Source: Chloroflexota bacterium
Lineage (GTDB): Bacteria > Chloroflexota > Limnocylindria > QHBO01
Length of the DNA: 6,434 nt
Assembly (NCBI GenBank): GCA_005879815.1
Contig: VBKA01000137.1
Span: forward strand, 1-6,434
Direction: 5' to 3'
Shown: positions 1 through 6,434 of the stretch, piece by piece
Position numbering within the stretch: the first letter of the stretch is position 1
How the letters are laid out: every line of letters begins with the position of its first letter
The notes under the pieces: model-generated
Seen by the model: only the letters and a program-made list of their open reading frames with translations
Database searches by the model: none
What the model was told of the DNA's origin: nothing
Translations under genes and position numbers: made by a program

Positions 1-629
1 AGTCGCAGTGCGGCGGCAAGATCACCGCCCAGGAAGCGATCCACATCGGTGACAAGGACTTCCACCCGGTGCTGACCACCATCGGCGCCGCAAAGCCGGA
101 AGCCCTCTTCTTCCCGATCTTCGACCCCGAGGCTCCGCTGATCGTTCAGCAGTCGCGGGACATCCCCGGCCTGGCCAACACCAAGCTGATCAGCGCCGAC
201 GGCGCCAAGGACGATACCTTCGTCAAGAGCGCCGGAACACTCGCCCAGAGCCTGGGGATGTACTTCTCCGGGCCTGACCTGAACTTCGGGTCGACCTACA
301 CGGACAAGTTCCTGCCGGAGTACAAGCAGATCGCCGGGAAGGACCCGACCTCCGTCTATCACGCACACGCCTACGACGCGGCGAACATCATCTTCGACGC
401 GATCGAGCACGTGAGCCTGACGGATTCCAGCGGAACCCTGTACATCCCGCGCACTGCGCTCAAGGACTACGCGCGCGGCATCAAGGACTACAAGGGCCTC
501 ACCGGAACCCTGACTTGCGACGCCAACGGGGACTGTGGTGCGACCTTCGTCTCCATCGCCCAGCTCAAAAAGGACTCAAGCGGAAAGCTGACGTTCCAGC
601 AGGTGTACACCACCCGAAGCGGCTCGTAG
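1..629 (+). CDS. livK: Branched-chain amino acid ABC transporter substrate-binding protein, C-terminal part (5' end outside window)
   Basis: The reading frame is open from the window edge (first full codon at position 3) to TAG at 627-629, giving about 208 residues of a type-I periplasmic-binding fold of the Leu/Ile/Val-binding (Peripla_BP_6) kind. Recognisable parts are a segment on proposed ligand targets (GAAKPEALFFPIFDPEAP), a GLANTKLISADGA strand-turn, the typical YKQIAGKDPTSVYHAHAYDAANIIFDAI helix region near residues 107-137 of the fragment (shown here as one block of landmarks, key residues Y-H-A-Y-D-A), and a closing GLTGTLTCD...GDCG hairpin. The family captures amino acids outside the membrane and delivers them to LivHM. 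The signal peptide or lipobox would lie upstream and is not seen. A GTG at 69 is internal and is not the true start, because homology-like sequence continues upstream of it. Two cysteines (codons 516-518 and 534-536) flank a DANGD loop. The ligand cannot be specified: the family also binds urea, amides and aromatic acids. Identity is supported by the livHMGF genes downstream. Confidence 0.93.
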   Translation, partial: SQCGGKITAQEAIHIGDKDFHPVLTTIGAAKPEALFFPIFDPEAPLIVQQSRDIPGLANTKLISADGAKDDTFVKSAGTLAQSLGMYFSGPDLNFGSTYTDKFLPEYKQIAGKDPTSVYHAHAYDAANIIFDAIEHVSLTDSSGTLYIPRTALKDYARGIKDYKGLTGTLTCDANGDCGATFVSIAQLKKDSSGKLTFQQVYTTRSGS

Positions 630-657
630 CCAAGCCACTCGGTTTGGCATTGCAATG
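630..657 (+). repeat. Small hairpin plus 10-bp palindrome directly after livK
   Basis: Bases 630-636 (CCAAGCC) can pair with 641-647 (GGTTTGG) over a 4-base loop, with one G-U pair. The next ten bases, 648-657 (CATTGCAATG), are a perfect palindrome. Both lie between the livK stop and the strong hairpin at 661-691, so the whole spacer is structured. A role in protecting the livK mRNA 3' end, or a protein-binding site in the palindrome, is possible but is inference. Short palindromes also occur by chance. Confidence 0.4.
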
Positions 658-660
658 ACG

Positions 661-700
661 GGCGGGTGAGCCGGCCCCCGGCTCACCCGCCTTCCATCTT
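661..700 (+). terminator. Intrinsic-terminator-like hairpin between livK and livH
   Basis: Bases 661-674 and 678-691 are perfect reverse complements (14-bp stem GGCGGGTGAGCCGG, 3-base loop CCC). They are followed by a pyrimidine-rich tail TTCCATCTT at 692-700. The tail is T-rich but interrupted, so termination is probably partial. Because livHMGF lies just downstream in the same direction with no clear promoter of its own, read-through is the likely source of its transcription. This would give more livK than livHMGF mRNA. The hairpin may instead, or also, act as a 3' stabiliser after processing. The stem is seen directly; its activity is inferred. Confidence 0.75.
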
Positions 701-715
701 CTAGGCTGGGCTTTC

Positions 716-720
716 GAGGG
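716..720 (+). promoter_or_regulatory. Ribosome binding site of livH
   Basis: GAGGG ends 8 bases before the GTG at 729. It decides the livH start: the frame is closed upstream by TAG at 702-704, no other start codon lies between that stop and 729, and the next in-frame Met is deep inside the conserved domain. Confidence 0.7.
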
Positions 721-728
721 CAACGCGC

Positions 729-1784
729 GTGAGGTTTCGTCTACCCCAGCGCATCAATCTCGTCTCGACGATCCTGTGGGGACTGCGGATCGTCGTCGCC
801 GTCCTTGTCCTGGCAGGCTCCTGGGCGACGCTCTCATCGGGCAAGCTCTCCCCCGACGCGTGGCGCGAGCTGGTCGTCTTCGGCATCGCTCAAGGCAGCG
901 TCTACGCGCTCATCGCGCTCGGGTACACGCTCGTGTATGGCGTGCTGTTCATGATCAACTTCGCACACGGCGACGTGTTCATGACCGGCGCGATGACCGC
1001 CTTCTTCGTGGCACGCAACTTCGGAGAGTCCGGCTTCCTGAACGCCAACCCGATCGTTGCGCTGCTCATCATCTTCGCGGTCTCGATGCTGACGTCGATG
1101 CTGGTGGCCATCGCGCTCGAGCGGATCGCGTACCGGCCACTGCGCCGAGCGCCCCGACTGGTTCCGCTCATCACCGCCATCGGCGCCTCGCTGTTCATCT
1201 CGAACTCGATACGCGGCATCTACGGGGAGCAGTCCCAGACCTATCCCTCGATCGACGCTCTCCAGGGGCGGCTCGATCTGTTTGGGATCCCCATCCTGAA
1301 GACGCAGGCGCTGGTCATCGTCTCCGCGGTGGTGCTCATGATCGCGCTCGTGTATTTCGTGGAGCGCACCCGAACCGGACGGGCGATGCGTGCCGTCAGC
1401 GAGGACAAGGACGTCGCGGCCCTGATGGGCATCAACGTGGACCGGATCATCGTGACGACCTTCGCGGTCGGCGGGCTGCTCGCGGGCGCGGCGGGGATCC
1501 TCTACGCCCTCGTGTTCAACGAGGTCGACTGGTTCATGGGATTCCTGCCGGGCATCAAGGCGTTCACCGCCGCGGTGCTGGGTGGCATCGGCAACATCGC
1601 GGGCGCCATGCTCGGCGGGTTGACGCTTGGAGTACTGGAGTCCGTGGGCCCCTTCTTGCTGTTGGGTGGCGCAAACGTGCCCTCGCCGAACCAGCTCCGC
1701 GACGTGATCGCCTTCACGGTGCTGGTCCTGGTGCTCATCTTCCGGCCCAATGGGATCCTCGGCCGCAGCGAGCCGGGCCGCTGA
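729..1784 (+). CDS. livH: Branched-chain amino acid ABC transporter permease LivH
   Basis: Inner-membrane channel subunit of a Liv-type importer, 351 residues, belonging to the BPD_transp_2 family. The family core starts near residue 45 with the block IAQGSVYALIALGYTLVYG (54-71), then INFAHGDVFMTGA (76-88), characteristic of LivH. The cytoplasmic coupling loop that touches the ATPases is RTGRAMRAVSEDKDVAALMGINV (214-236; key residues G217, A222, E225, A230, G234), followed by AVGGLLAGAAGIL and the KAFTAAVLGGIGNIAGAMLGG block (277-297). It ends in the usual RPNGILG. The N-terminus carries about 40 residues more than the usual ~290-300-residue LivH, including an added hydrophobic helix at about 11-33. 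The start is GTG at 729, fixed by an in-frame TAG at 702 and the GAGGG RBS. The stop is 4 bases from the likely livM start. The role is well supported; substrate specificity within the family is not readable. Confidence 0.96.
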   Translation: MRFRLPQRINLVSTILWGLRIVVAVLVLAGSWATLSSGKLSPDAWRELVVFGIAQGSVYALIALGYTLVYGVLFMINFAHGDVFMTGAMTAFFVARNFGESGFLNANPIVALLIIFAVSMLTSMLVAIALERIAYRPLRRAPRLVPLITAIGASLFISNSIRGIYGEQSQTYPSIDALQGRLDLFGIPILKTQALVIVSAVVLMIALVYFVERTRTGRAMRAVSEDKDVAALMGINVDRIIVTTFAVGGLLAGAAGILYALVFNEVDWFMGFLPGIKAFTAAVLGGIGNIAGAMLGGLTLGVLESVGPFLLLGGANVPSPNQLRDVIAFTVLVLVLIFRPNGILGRSEPGR

Positions 1785-1788
1785 GCAG

Positions 1789-3539
1789 ATGGCTGAGCTG
1801 ATCTCTCGTCGGCAGCTCCGTCGGGTGGCGACGATCGGCGCCGTTGCCGCGGTCGCGCTCCTCTACCTCTGCATGGTCGGCTTGATCGAGGCGTTCAAGG
1901 ACCGCAACGTGGTGACCGGAGTGATCACGCTCGGAGCCGTCATGCTGCTGGCCGTGCCCCTGATCGCGGGCTACCGAGCCGCGTTGCTTCCGCGCGACGC
2001 CTCGGCGTCAAGGTTGGCCGCCTGGCAGCGAGTCCTGTTCGGGCTGGTGGTTGGGCTCATCGCCGGCGCGGTCCTCGGCGTCTTTGTCGTCATCGCATCG
2101 GCGGTCGACGTGCGCGGGGTGCTGGTCAGGATCTCACCGCCGTTGCTCGAGTTCCTCTCCTTCGGCCTACCCTCCGCCCTGGCATTCCTGGCGATCACCG
2201 GCCTCGGCGGCCTCACCGGTGCACTCGGGGCCCTCCTGCTCGTCTCGCCGGTGCGCATCCGGAACGCGGTCACCAGTGCCGTGATCGCGGTTGTCTTCAT
2301 GAGCATGATCGAGCCACTGCTCCGGCCGCGCCTCGAGCAGCTCGACTACACCGCCATCAGCGACTTCGTGTATAAGTCCCACGGCCTGACCGAGGCGGCC
2401 GCCATCCTGTTCCTCGTGGTTGGCGCGGTGGCGGCCATCCTCTGGCAGCCAGCCAATGACCTCGTTCGCAGAACAGTCGATGCGGCTCCGGTCGAATCGC
2501 GACGTCGGATCCGCCGCTGGGCCATCGGGGTCCTGGTGGTCGCGGTCCTCATCCTTCCGCAGGTGTCAGGCACATTCCTGGCGCAGGTCGCGGTACTGGT
2601 GGGGCTGTATATGCTCCTCGCCCTCGGCCTGAACATCGTCGTCGGCTACGCCGGCCTGCTCGACCTCGGCTACGTGGCCTTCTTCGCGGTGGGCGCCTAC
2701 CTCACCGCGTTGCTCACCTCGCCCAATTCCTCGCTGGGAATCGGCCTGCCCTTCTTCGTTGCCCTGCCGATCGTCATGCTCGGCGCCGGAATGACGGGGC
2801 TCCTGATCGGCGCTCCGGTGCTGAGGCTGCGCGGCGACTACCTCGCGATCGTGACCCTCGGTTTCGGCGAGATCGCGCGGGTGCTCTTCGAGTCAGACGC
2901 CCTCCAGCCCTGGCTGGGCGGGGTCCAGGGAATCCTCGGCATCCCGAGCCCGTTTCCCCCCAGGATCGACCTCGACCTGGGGACGATGCACATCTTCGCA
3001 ACCGGGCCACAGGTGCTCTATTACCCGATCTTCGCGTTCTGCGCCCTCGCCGCAGTGTTCGCCTACCGCCTCTCCAACTCGAGGATCGGCCGTGCCTGGA
3101 ACGCCATGCGCGAAGACGAATCGGTGGCAGAGGCCACCGGCGTGAGCACGGTCAACTACAAGCTGCTCGCCTTCGCGCTGGGCGCCACGACCGGCTGCCT
3201 CTCGGGGGCGCTCTTCGCCGTCCAGCTTGGCTCGGTCTTCCCGGGGAGCTTCGACGTGTTCGTCTCCATCACGGTCCTGGCCGTGATCATCCTGGGGGGA
3301 ATGGGGAGCATCCCCGGCGTCATCCTCGGGGCCATCGTGCTGATCGGTCTGCCGGAGCTGCTCCGCGAGTTCGTCGAGTACCGCGTCCTCGTCTACGGCG
3401 GGGTCCTGGTTGCGATGATGCTCCTGCGGCCGGAGGGCCTGATTCCCAACCGCAATCGCCAGCGCGAGCTGCACGAAGCGGACAGCGAGGAAGAGCAGGA
3501 GACCCTCGACGGCGACCTGATGCCGCAAAGGGGCACCTC

Positions 3540-3543
<4 letters not shown>
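1789..3543 (+). CDS. livM: Branched-chain amino acid ABC transporter permease LivM with long N-terminal membrane extension
   Basis: Second channel subunit, 584 residues, against roughly 300-430 for most LivM proteins. The conserved core is the C-terminal part, about 245-555: LGLNIVVGYAGLLDLGYVAF (279-298), APVLRLRGDYLAIVTLGFGE (342-361), coupling loop RIGRAWNAMREDESVAEATG (432-451), ILGGMGSIPGVILGA (501-515) and the ending LLRPEGLIP, followed by an acidic, probably cytoplasmic tail (E-E-E-Q-E near 567-571). Residues 1-240 are extra, with hydrophobic segments at about 12-34, 40-62, 83-107, 123-152, 160-178 and 200-219, then a basic ESRRRIRR stretch (236-243) before the core. E. coli LivM also has an N-terminal extension (DUF3382), but a shorter one; I cannot tell whether these are related. 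The ATG at 1789 is preferred over the ATG at 1750: it follows the livH stop by 4 bases (TGA-gcag-ATG, likely translational coupling), whereas 1750 would overlap livH by 35 bases. Neither has a strong RBS. Confidence 0.95.
3527..3533 (+). promoter_or_regulatory. Ribosome binding site of livG inside the end of livM
   Basis: AAAGGGG lies 6 bases before the ATG at 3540, within the last codons of livM. It supports the 3540 start over the in-frame ATG at 3573, which has no purine-rich sequence upstream. Confidence 0.6.
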
Positions 3544-4348
<805 letters not shown>

Positions 4349-4352
<4 letters not shown>

Positions 4353-5110
4353 GCACCGAACCGGCCGTCGTCAGCCAACGCGAGTCCGGCCCATCTGCCA
4401 CCGACGGCGAGCGCATCCTCGAGCTCAGCGGCGTCCACACCTACTACGGGAACATCCATGCCCTGAAAGGGGTCACGATGCACGTCGGGCTGGGCGAAAT
4501 CGTGACGCTCATCGGCTCGAATGGCGCCGGCAAGAGCACGACGCTCCGCACGATCAGCGGGATCGAGCGGGCGCGGGAGGGGACGATCCGTCTGAAGGGG
4601 CGCGACATCACCAACCTGCCCGCGCACGAGGTTGTCGGCCTTGGCGTCGCCCACGCCCCCGAGGGCCGGCGCGTCTTTAGTCGCATGACGGTCGCGGAGA
4701 ACCTCGACCTCGGAGCGTTCCGTCGAAGCGGACCCGACGTCGCCGCTGATCTGGCGCGCGTCCTCGACCTTTTTCCCCGACTGAGGGAACAGAAGGCCGG
4801 CACGCTCTCCGGCGGTGAGCAGCAGATGCTCGCCATCGGGCGGGCCCTCATGACTCAGCCGAGCGTCCTGCTGCTCGACGAGCCGTCCATGGGCCTCTCC
4901 CCCATCCTCACCGAGCAGATCTTCCAGATCATCGGCGAGATCAATGCGCAGGGGACCACCGTCCTGCTGGTGGAGCAGAATGCGCTGATGGCCCTCAACG
5001 TCGCGCAGCGGGGATACGTCCTCCAGACCGGGAAGATCATCCTCTCCGACACGGCCACCAACCTGGCAGCCAACGAGCAGGTCCGCCAGGCGTACCTCGG
5101 CGAGATCTAG
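4349..5110 (+). CDS. livF: Branched-chain amino acid ABC transporter ATP-binding protein LivF
   Basis: Second ATPase of the importer, 253 residues. Walker A is GSNGAGKS (56-63), signature LSGGEQQMLAIGRAL (153-167), Walker B VLLLDEPSMGLSP (173-185; D177, E178). Typical LivF features are HAPEGRRVF (102-110), where a Glu (E105) stands about where other ABC ATPases have the Q-loop Gln, and LLVEQNALMAL (206-216), where Gln (Q210) stands in place of the switch His. Both substitutions are family-wide in LivF and not a defect. It ends in the usual VRQAYLGEI. The GTG start overlaps the livG stop in GTGA (4349-4352), which implies coupled translation. There is no strong RBS. The first ~20 residues (S/P/E-rich) precede the conserved fold, so a slightly later start cannot be excluded, but no better codon is evident. 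Confidence 0.97.
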
Positions 5111-5124
5111 CGATTCGGTCGCCG

Positions 5125-5259
5125 ATGGCGCCACCGCCTCGCCCGCCCCGCGACTACCGTCCGGACCTGCGCCCGATTCTCTTGCTCGCGGCGCTCTTGG
5201 TGATCGTCGTGCTGGGCTGGCTGTTCCTCAGTCCGCTGGTGCTGCCGCCCGCACGTTGA
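5125..5259 (+). CDS. Small single-pass membrane protein (44 aa), unknown function
   Basis: A 44-codon ORF begins with ATG at 5125, 14 bases after the livF stop, and ends at TGA 5257-5259. The predicted protein has a proline/arginine-rich, positively charged start (MAPPPRPPRDYRPDLRP, 1-17), one strongly hydrophobic helix (about 18-40, ILLLAALLVIVVLGWLFL) and a short PPAR end. The charge bias predicts the N-terminus in the cytoplasm. Third codon positions are nearly all G or C, like the neighbouring genes, and the ORF fills nearly the whole gap between livF and the convergent gene. The RBS is poor, so it may rely on reinitiation after livF. It resembles no family I can name. Possibilities are an accessory small protein of the Liv transporter or an unrelated small membrane protein. 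Chance hydrophobic ORFs do occur in GC-rich DNA, so conservation is the key test. Confidence 0.55.
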   Translation: MAPPPRPPRDYRPDLRPILLLAALLVIVVLGWLFLSPLVLPPAR

Positions 5260-5263
5260 CCGA

Positions 5264-5692
5264 TCACCGGTACCGGCGGGCGCCGAAGCCGCTTCCGGCC
5301 CCGTAGAGCAGGGTGGCGATCCCCACGGCCGCCACCGCCAGCCCCGGCGAGCGTTGGGGCAGGGGCAGGTAGCCCAGCGACCAGAGCTCCCAGCCGCGGT
5401 ACAGGAGCGCCGCCGCCGCCGCCAGGCCCAGGGCCAGGTAGGCAGCCGGCGCATCGAGCACGAAGCCCCACCGGCCCCGCATGTAGCCGATGTCGAGCAG
5501 GACGAGGCAGGCGAGCGCAGCGCCGTAGATCGCGAGTCCGGCTCCTTCGAGACCGATGCCAGTGGCCGCCGGCAGCTGGATGCCGTTCACCAGGTCGCCG
5601 CCCGAATGCCACCACGGCAGGAAGCCGGAGGCAATCATCAGCAGGCTTCCCAGCAGCACGAGAAATCGGAAACGGCGCGTTCCGTCGGGCAC
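5264..5692 (-). CDS. Hypothetical four-TM membrane protein downstream of hpt
   Basis: A 142-residue hydrophobic protein with likely membrane helices at about 8-27, 46-68, 80-98 and 118-133. The first helix ends in GFLPWWHSGGD, and a GIGLEGAGLAIYG motif opens the second. A Trp-rich stretch (YRGWELWSLGYLPLP, 98-112) lies in the third loop, and the C-terminus is basic (ARRYR). This LPWW plus G-rich pattern is common in small uncharacterised membrane proteins of high-GC bacteria; I do not recognise a named family. The start is GTG (complement of 5690-5692), 2 bases after the hpt stop, with AGGA-like sequence in the hpt tail, so it is probably translated from the hpt mRNA by coupling. Its stop lies 4 bases from the stop of the convergent 44-aa ORF. 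Nothing links it mechanistically to purine salvage besides position. Confidence 0.75.
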   Translation of the reverse strand: MPDGTRRFRFLVLLGSLLMIASGFLPWWHSGGDLVNGIQLPAATGIGLEGAGLAIYGAALACLVLLDIGYMRGRWGFVLDAPAAYLALGLAAAAALLYRGWELWSLGYLPLPQRSPGLAVAAVGIATLLYGAGSGFGARRYR

Positions 5693-5694
5693 GG

Positions 5695-6255
5695 TCAGGT
5701 CCTCGGTTCGACCCCGCCGTAGACCGATGGTCGCAGGACGCCGATGTAGGGCAGGTTCCGATAGCGCTCGTCGAAGTCGAGTCCGTAGCCCACCACGAAC
5801 CGGTCCGGGATGGTGAAACCGCGGTAGTCGATCTTGATGTCCGTCAGGCGTCGGGCGGGCTTGTCGAGCAGGCTGCAGATACGCACCGAAGCCGGCGTGC
5901 GCTCGTGCAGGTAGCGCAGCAGGTAGTTCAGCGTCAGACCGGTGTCGATGATGTCTTCGACCACGATCAGGTCGCGTTCTTCGATCGAGCCCGACAGGTC
6001 CTTTAGAATGCGCACCTGGCCGCTGCTCTCCATGGCCGCGCCATAGCTCGACAGCTCCATGAGGTCGACCGACAGGGGCAGCTCGGTCGCACGGATCAGA
6101 TCGGCCAGGAAGACGATCGAGCCCTTGAGGACCGAGACCAGCACCGGCCGCCGATCCCCGTAGTCGTGAGCGAGCTCCACGCCCAGCTCCGCAACACGAC
6201 CCCGAATCTGGTCCTCGGTCAGGAGCACCTCCTGCACGTCGTCGTGGATCGTCAT
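5695..6255 (-). CDS. hpt: Hypoxanthine (guanine) phosphoribosyltransferase
   Basis: Cytoplasmic purine-salvage enzyme, 186 residues, that makes IMP (and usually GMP) from the free base and PRPP. It shows the full type-I PRTase pattern: the LKG cis-peptide loop (43-45), the flexible-loop start SSYG (69-72), the PRPP-binding motif VVEDIIDTGLT (98-108; E100, D101 and catalytic-base D104), the base-contacting Lys in LLDKPARR (K132), and the RFVVGYGLDFDERYRNLPYIGVL block (152-174) that stacks on the purine and binds Mg. Length is slightly above the usual ~175-182. ATG at 6255 (complement of 6253-6255) is the only reasonable start, since an in-frame TAG lies 45 bases upstream (6298-6300). The RBS is weak (GGCGG-like). 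In many bacteria hpt follows tilS; the 95-base gap upstream (6256-6350) shows no gene and no convincing promoter, and the residual upstream gene does not look like TilS. Guanine use cannot be judged from sequence alone. Confidence 0.96.
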   Translation of the reverse strand: MTIHDDVQEVLLTEDQIRGRVAELGVELAHDYGDRRPVLVSVLKGSIVFLADLIRATELPLSVDLMELSSYGAAMESSGQVRILKDLSGSIEERDLIVVEDIIDTGLTLNYLLRYLHERTPASVRICSLLDKPARRLTDIKIDYRGFTIPDRFVVGYGLDFDERYRNLPYIGVLRPSVYGGVEPRT

Positions 6256-6350
6256 GCCGCCGGTTCGGACGGTCGTGGCACGGTCACCGAGGATGGACTA
6301 GCGCCATGTCCGTTGGCCCCAAGCACCTCGCCCAGGATGTCGAGCCTGCC

Positions 6351-6434
6351 TTATTTCACCATCAGGGCCCGGAAGTCACGCGCGTAGAGCAGCTTCACCC
6401 TGGTCTCCGGGTAGAGCAGCCTCATCCAGCGCAG
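6351..6434 (-). CDS. C-terminal end of an unidentified protein (5' part outside window)
   Basis: On the - strand the frame entering from the window edge stays open for 27 codons and ends in TAA (complement of 6351-6353). It reads LRWMRLLYPETRVKLLYARD then FRALMVK. Third positions are nearly all G/C, and the other two frames close quickly, so this is very probably the true end of a gene co-directional with hpt. The amphipathic, Arg/Leu-rich end is too short to assign to a family. It lies 95 bases upstream of hpt and may share its transcript. Confidence 0.6.
   Translation of the reverse strand: MRWMRLLYPETRVKLLYARDFRALMVK

Noticed and set aside
1750..1788. Upstream ATG at 1750 as the livM start
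   Set aside because: It would overlap livH by 35 bases and add 13 small/Ala-rich residues with no RBS; 1789 is the more typical coupled start. It cannot be fully excluded.
776..1801. 341-codon open frame on the + strand over livH
   Set aside because: The product is a low-complexity Arg/His/Ala-rich string with no domain, a frame-shifted shadow of livH caused by high GC content.
2893..3528. 211-codon - strand frame over livM
   Set aside because: Antisense shadow of the conserved LivM core, with a highly charged non-protein-like composition.
5267..5276. Perfect palindrome CCGGTACCGG at the end of the membrane gene
   Set aside because: Ten bases of GC-rich self-complementarity inside coding sequence are expected by chance and lack a T-tract, so I do not call a terminator or operator.
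5307..5338. GGTGGCG/CGCCACC inverted repeat inside the membrane gene as a possible terminator for the + strand operon
   Set aside because: Short stem, long loop, no T-tract, and the codons explain the sequence.
6256..6350. Possible hpt promoter in the 95-base gap (TTGGGG ... TAGTCC on the - strand)
   Set aside because: Only weak matches to -35/-10 consensus at about 16-base spacing in GC-rich DNA; not distinguishable from chance.

Overview
The window is high-GC bacterial DNA that is almost entirely coding. It holds most of a branched-chain amino acid (HAAT/Liv-type) ABC importer operon on the + strand, which meets a - strand purine-salvage cluster. Codon third positions are strongly G/C, and GTG starts are common (livH, livF and the 142-aa membrane gene). 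The style of the permeases (long LivM with an acidic tail after a RELHE-like stretch) is compatible with a high-GC Chloroflexota-like or Actinomycetota-like organism. That is an impression from protein style; there is no rRNA or other marker here to settle it.

Layout, + strand: the C-terminal ~209 residues of the substrate-binding protein LivK (1-629); a short, heavily structured spacer with a small hairpin, a 10-bp palindrome and a perfect 14-bp-stem terminator-like hairpin (630-700); permease LivH (729-1784); permease LivM with a long extra membrane domain at its N-terminus (1789-3543); ATPase LivG (3540-4352, ATGA overlap with livM); ATPase LivF (4349-5110, GTGA overlap with livG); and a 44-codon ORF for a single-pass membrane microprotein (5125-5259). 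Layout, - strand, read right to left: the last 27 codons of an unidentified gene (6434-6351), hpt (6255-5695), and a four-TM hypothetical membrane protein (5692-5264) starting 2 bases after the hpt stop. The two clusters converge with only 4 bases between stop codons (5260-5263).

How they work together: LivK captures the ligand outside the membrane, LivH and LivM form the channel, and LivG and LivF form the ATPase pair. The hairpin after livK probably makes the binding protein mRNA more abundant than the permease/ATPase mRNA, a common arrangement in ABC importers. hpt is an independent purine-salvage function.

The window is mainly ordinary transport and salvage genes. The parts worth a second look are the ~240-residue membrane extension of LivM (with a smaller extra helix on LivH), the unannotated-size microprotein after livF, and the structured livK-livH spacer. 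I see no mobile element, CRISPR array, tRNA, rRNA or defence system.
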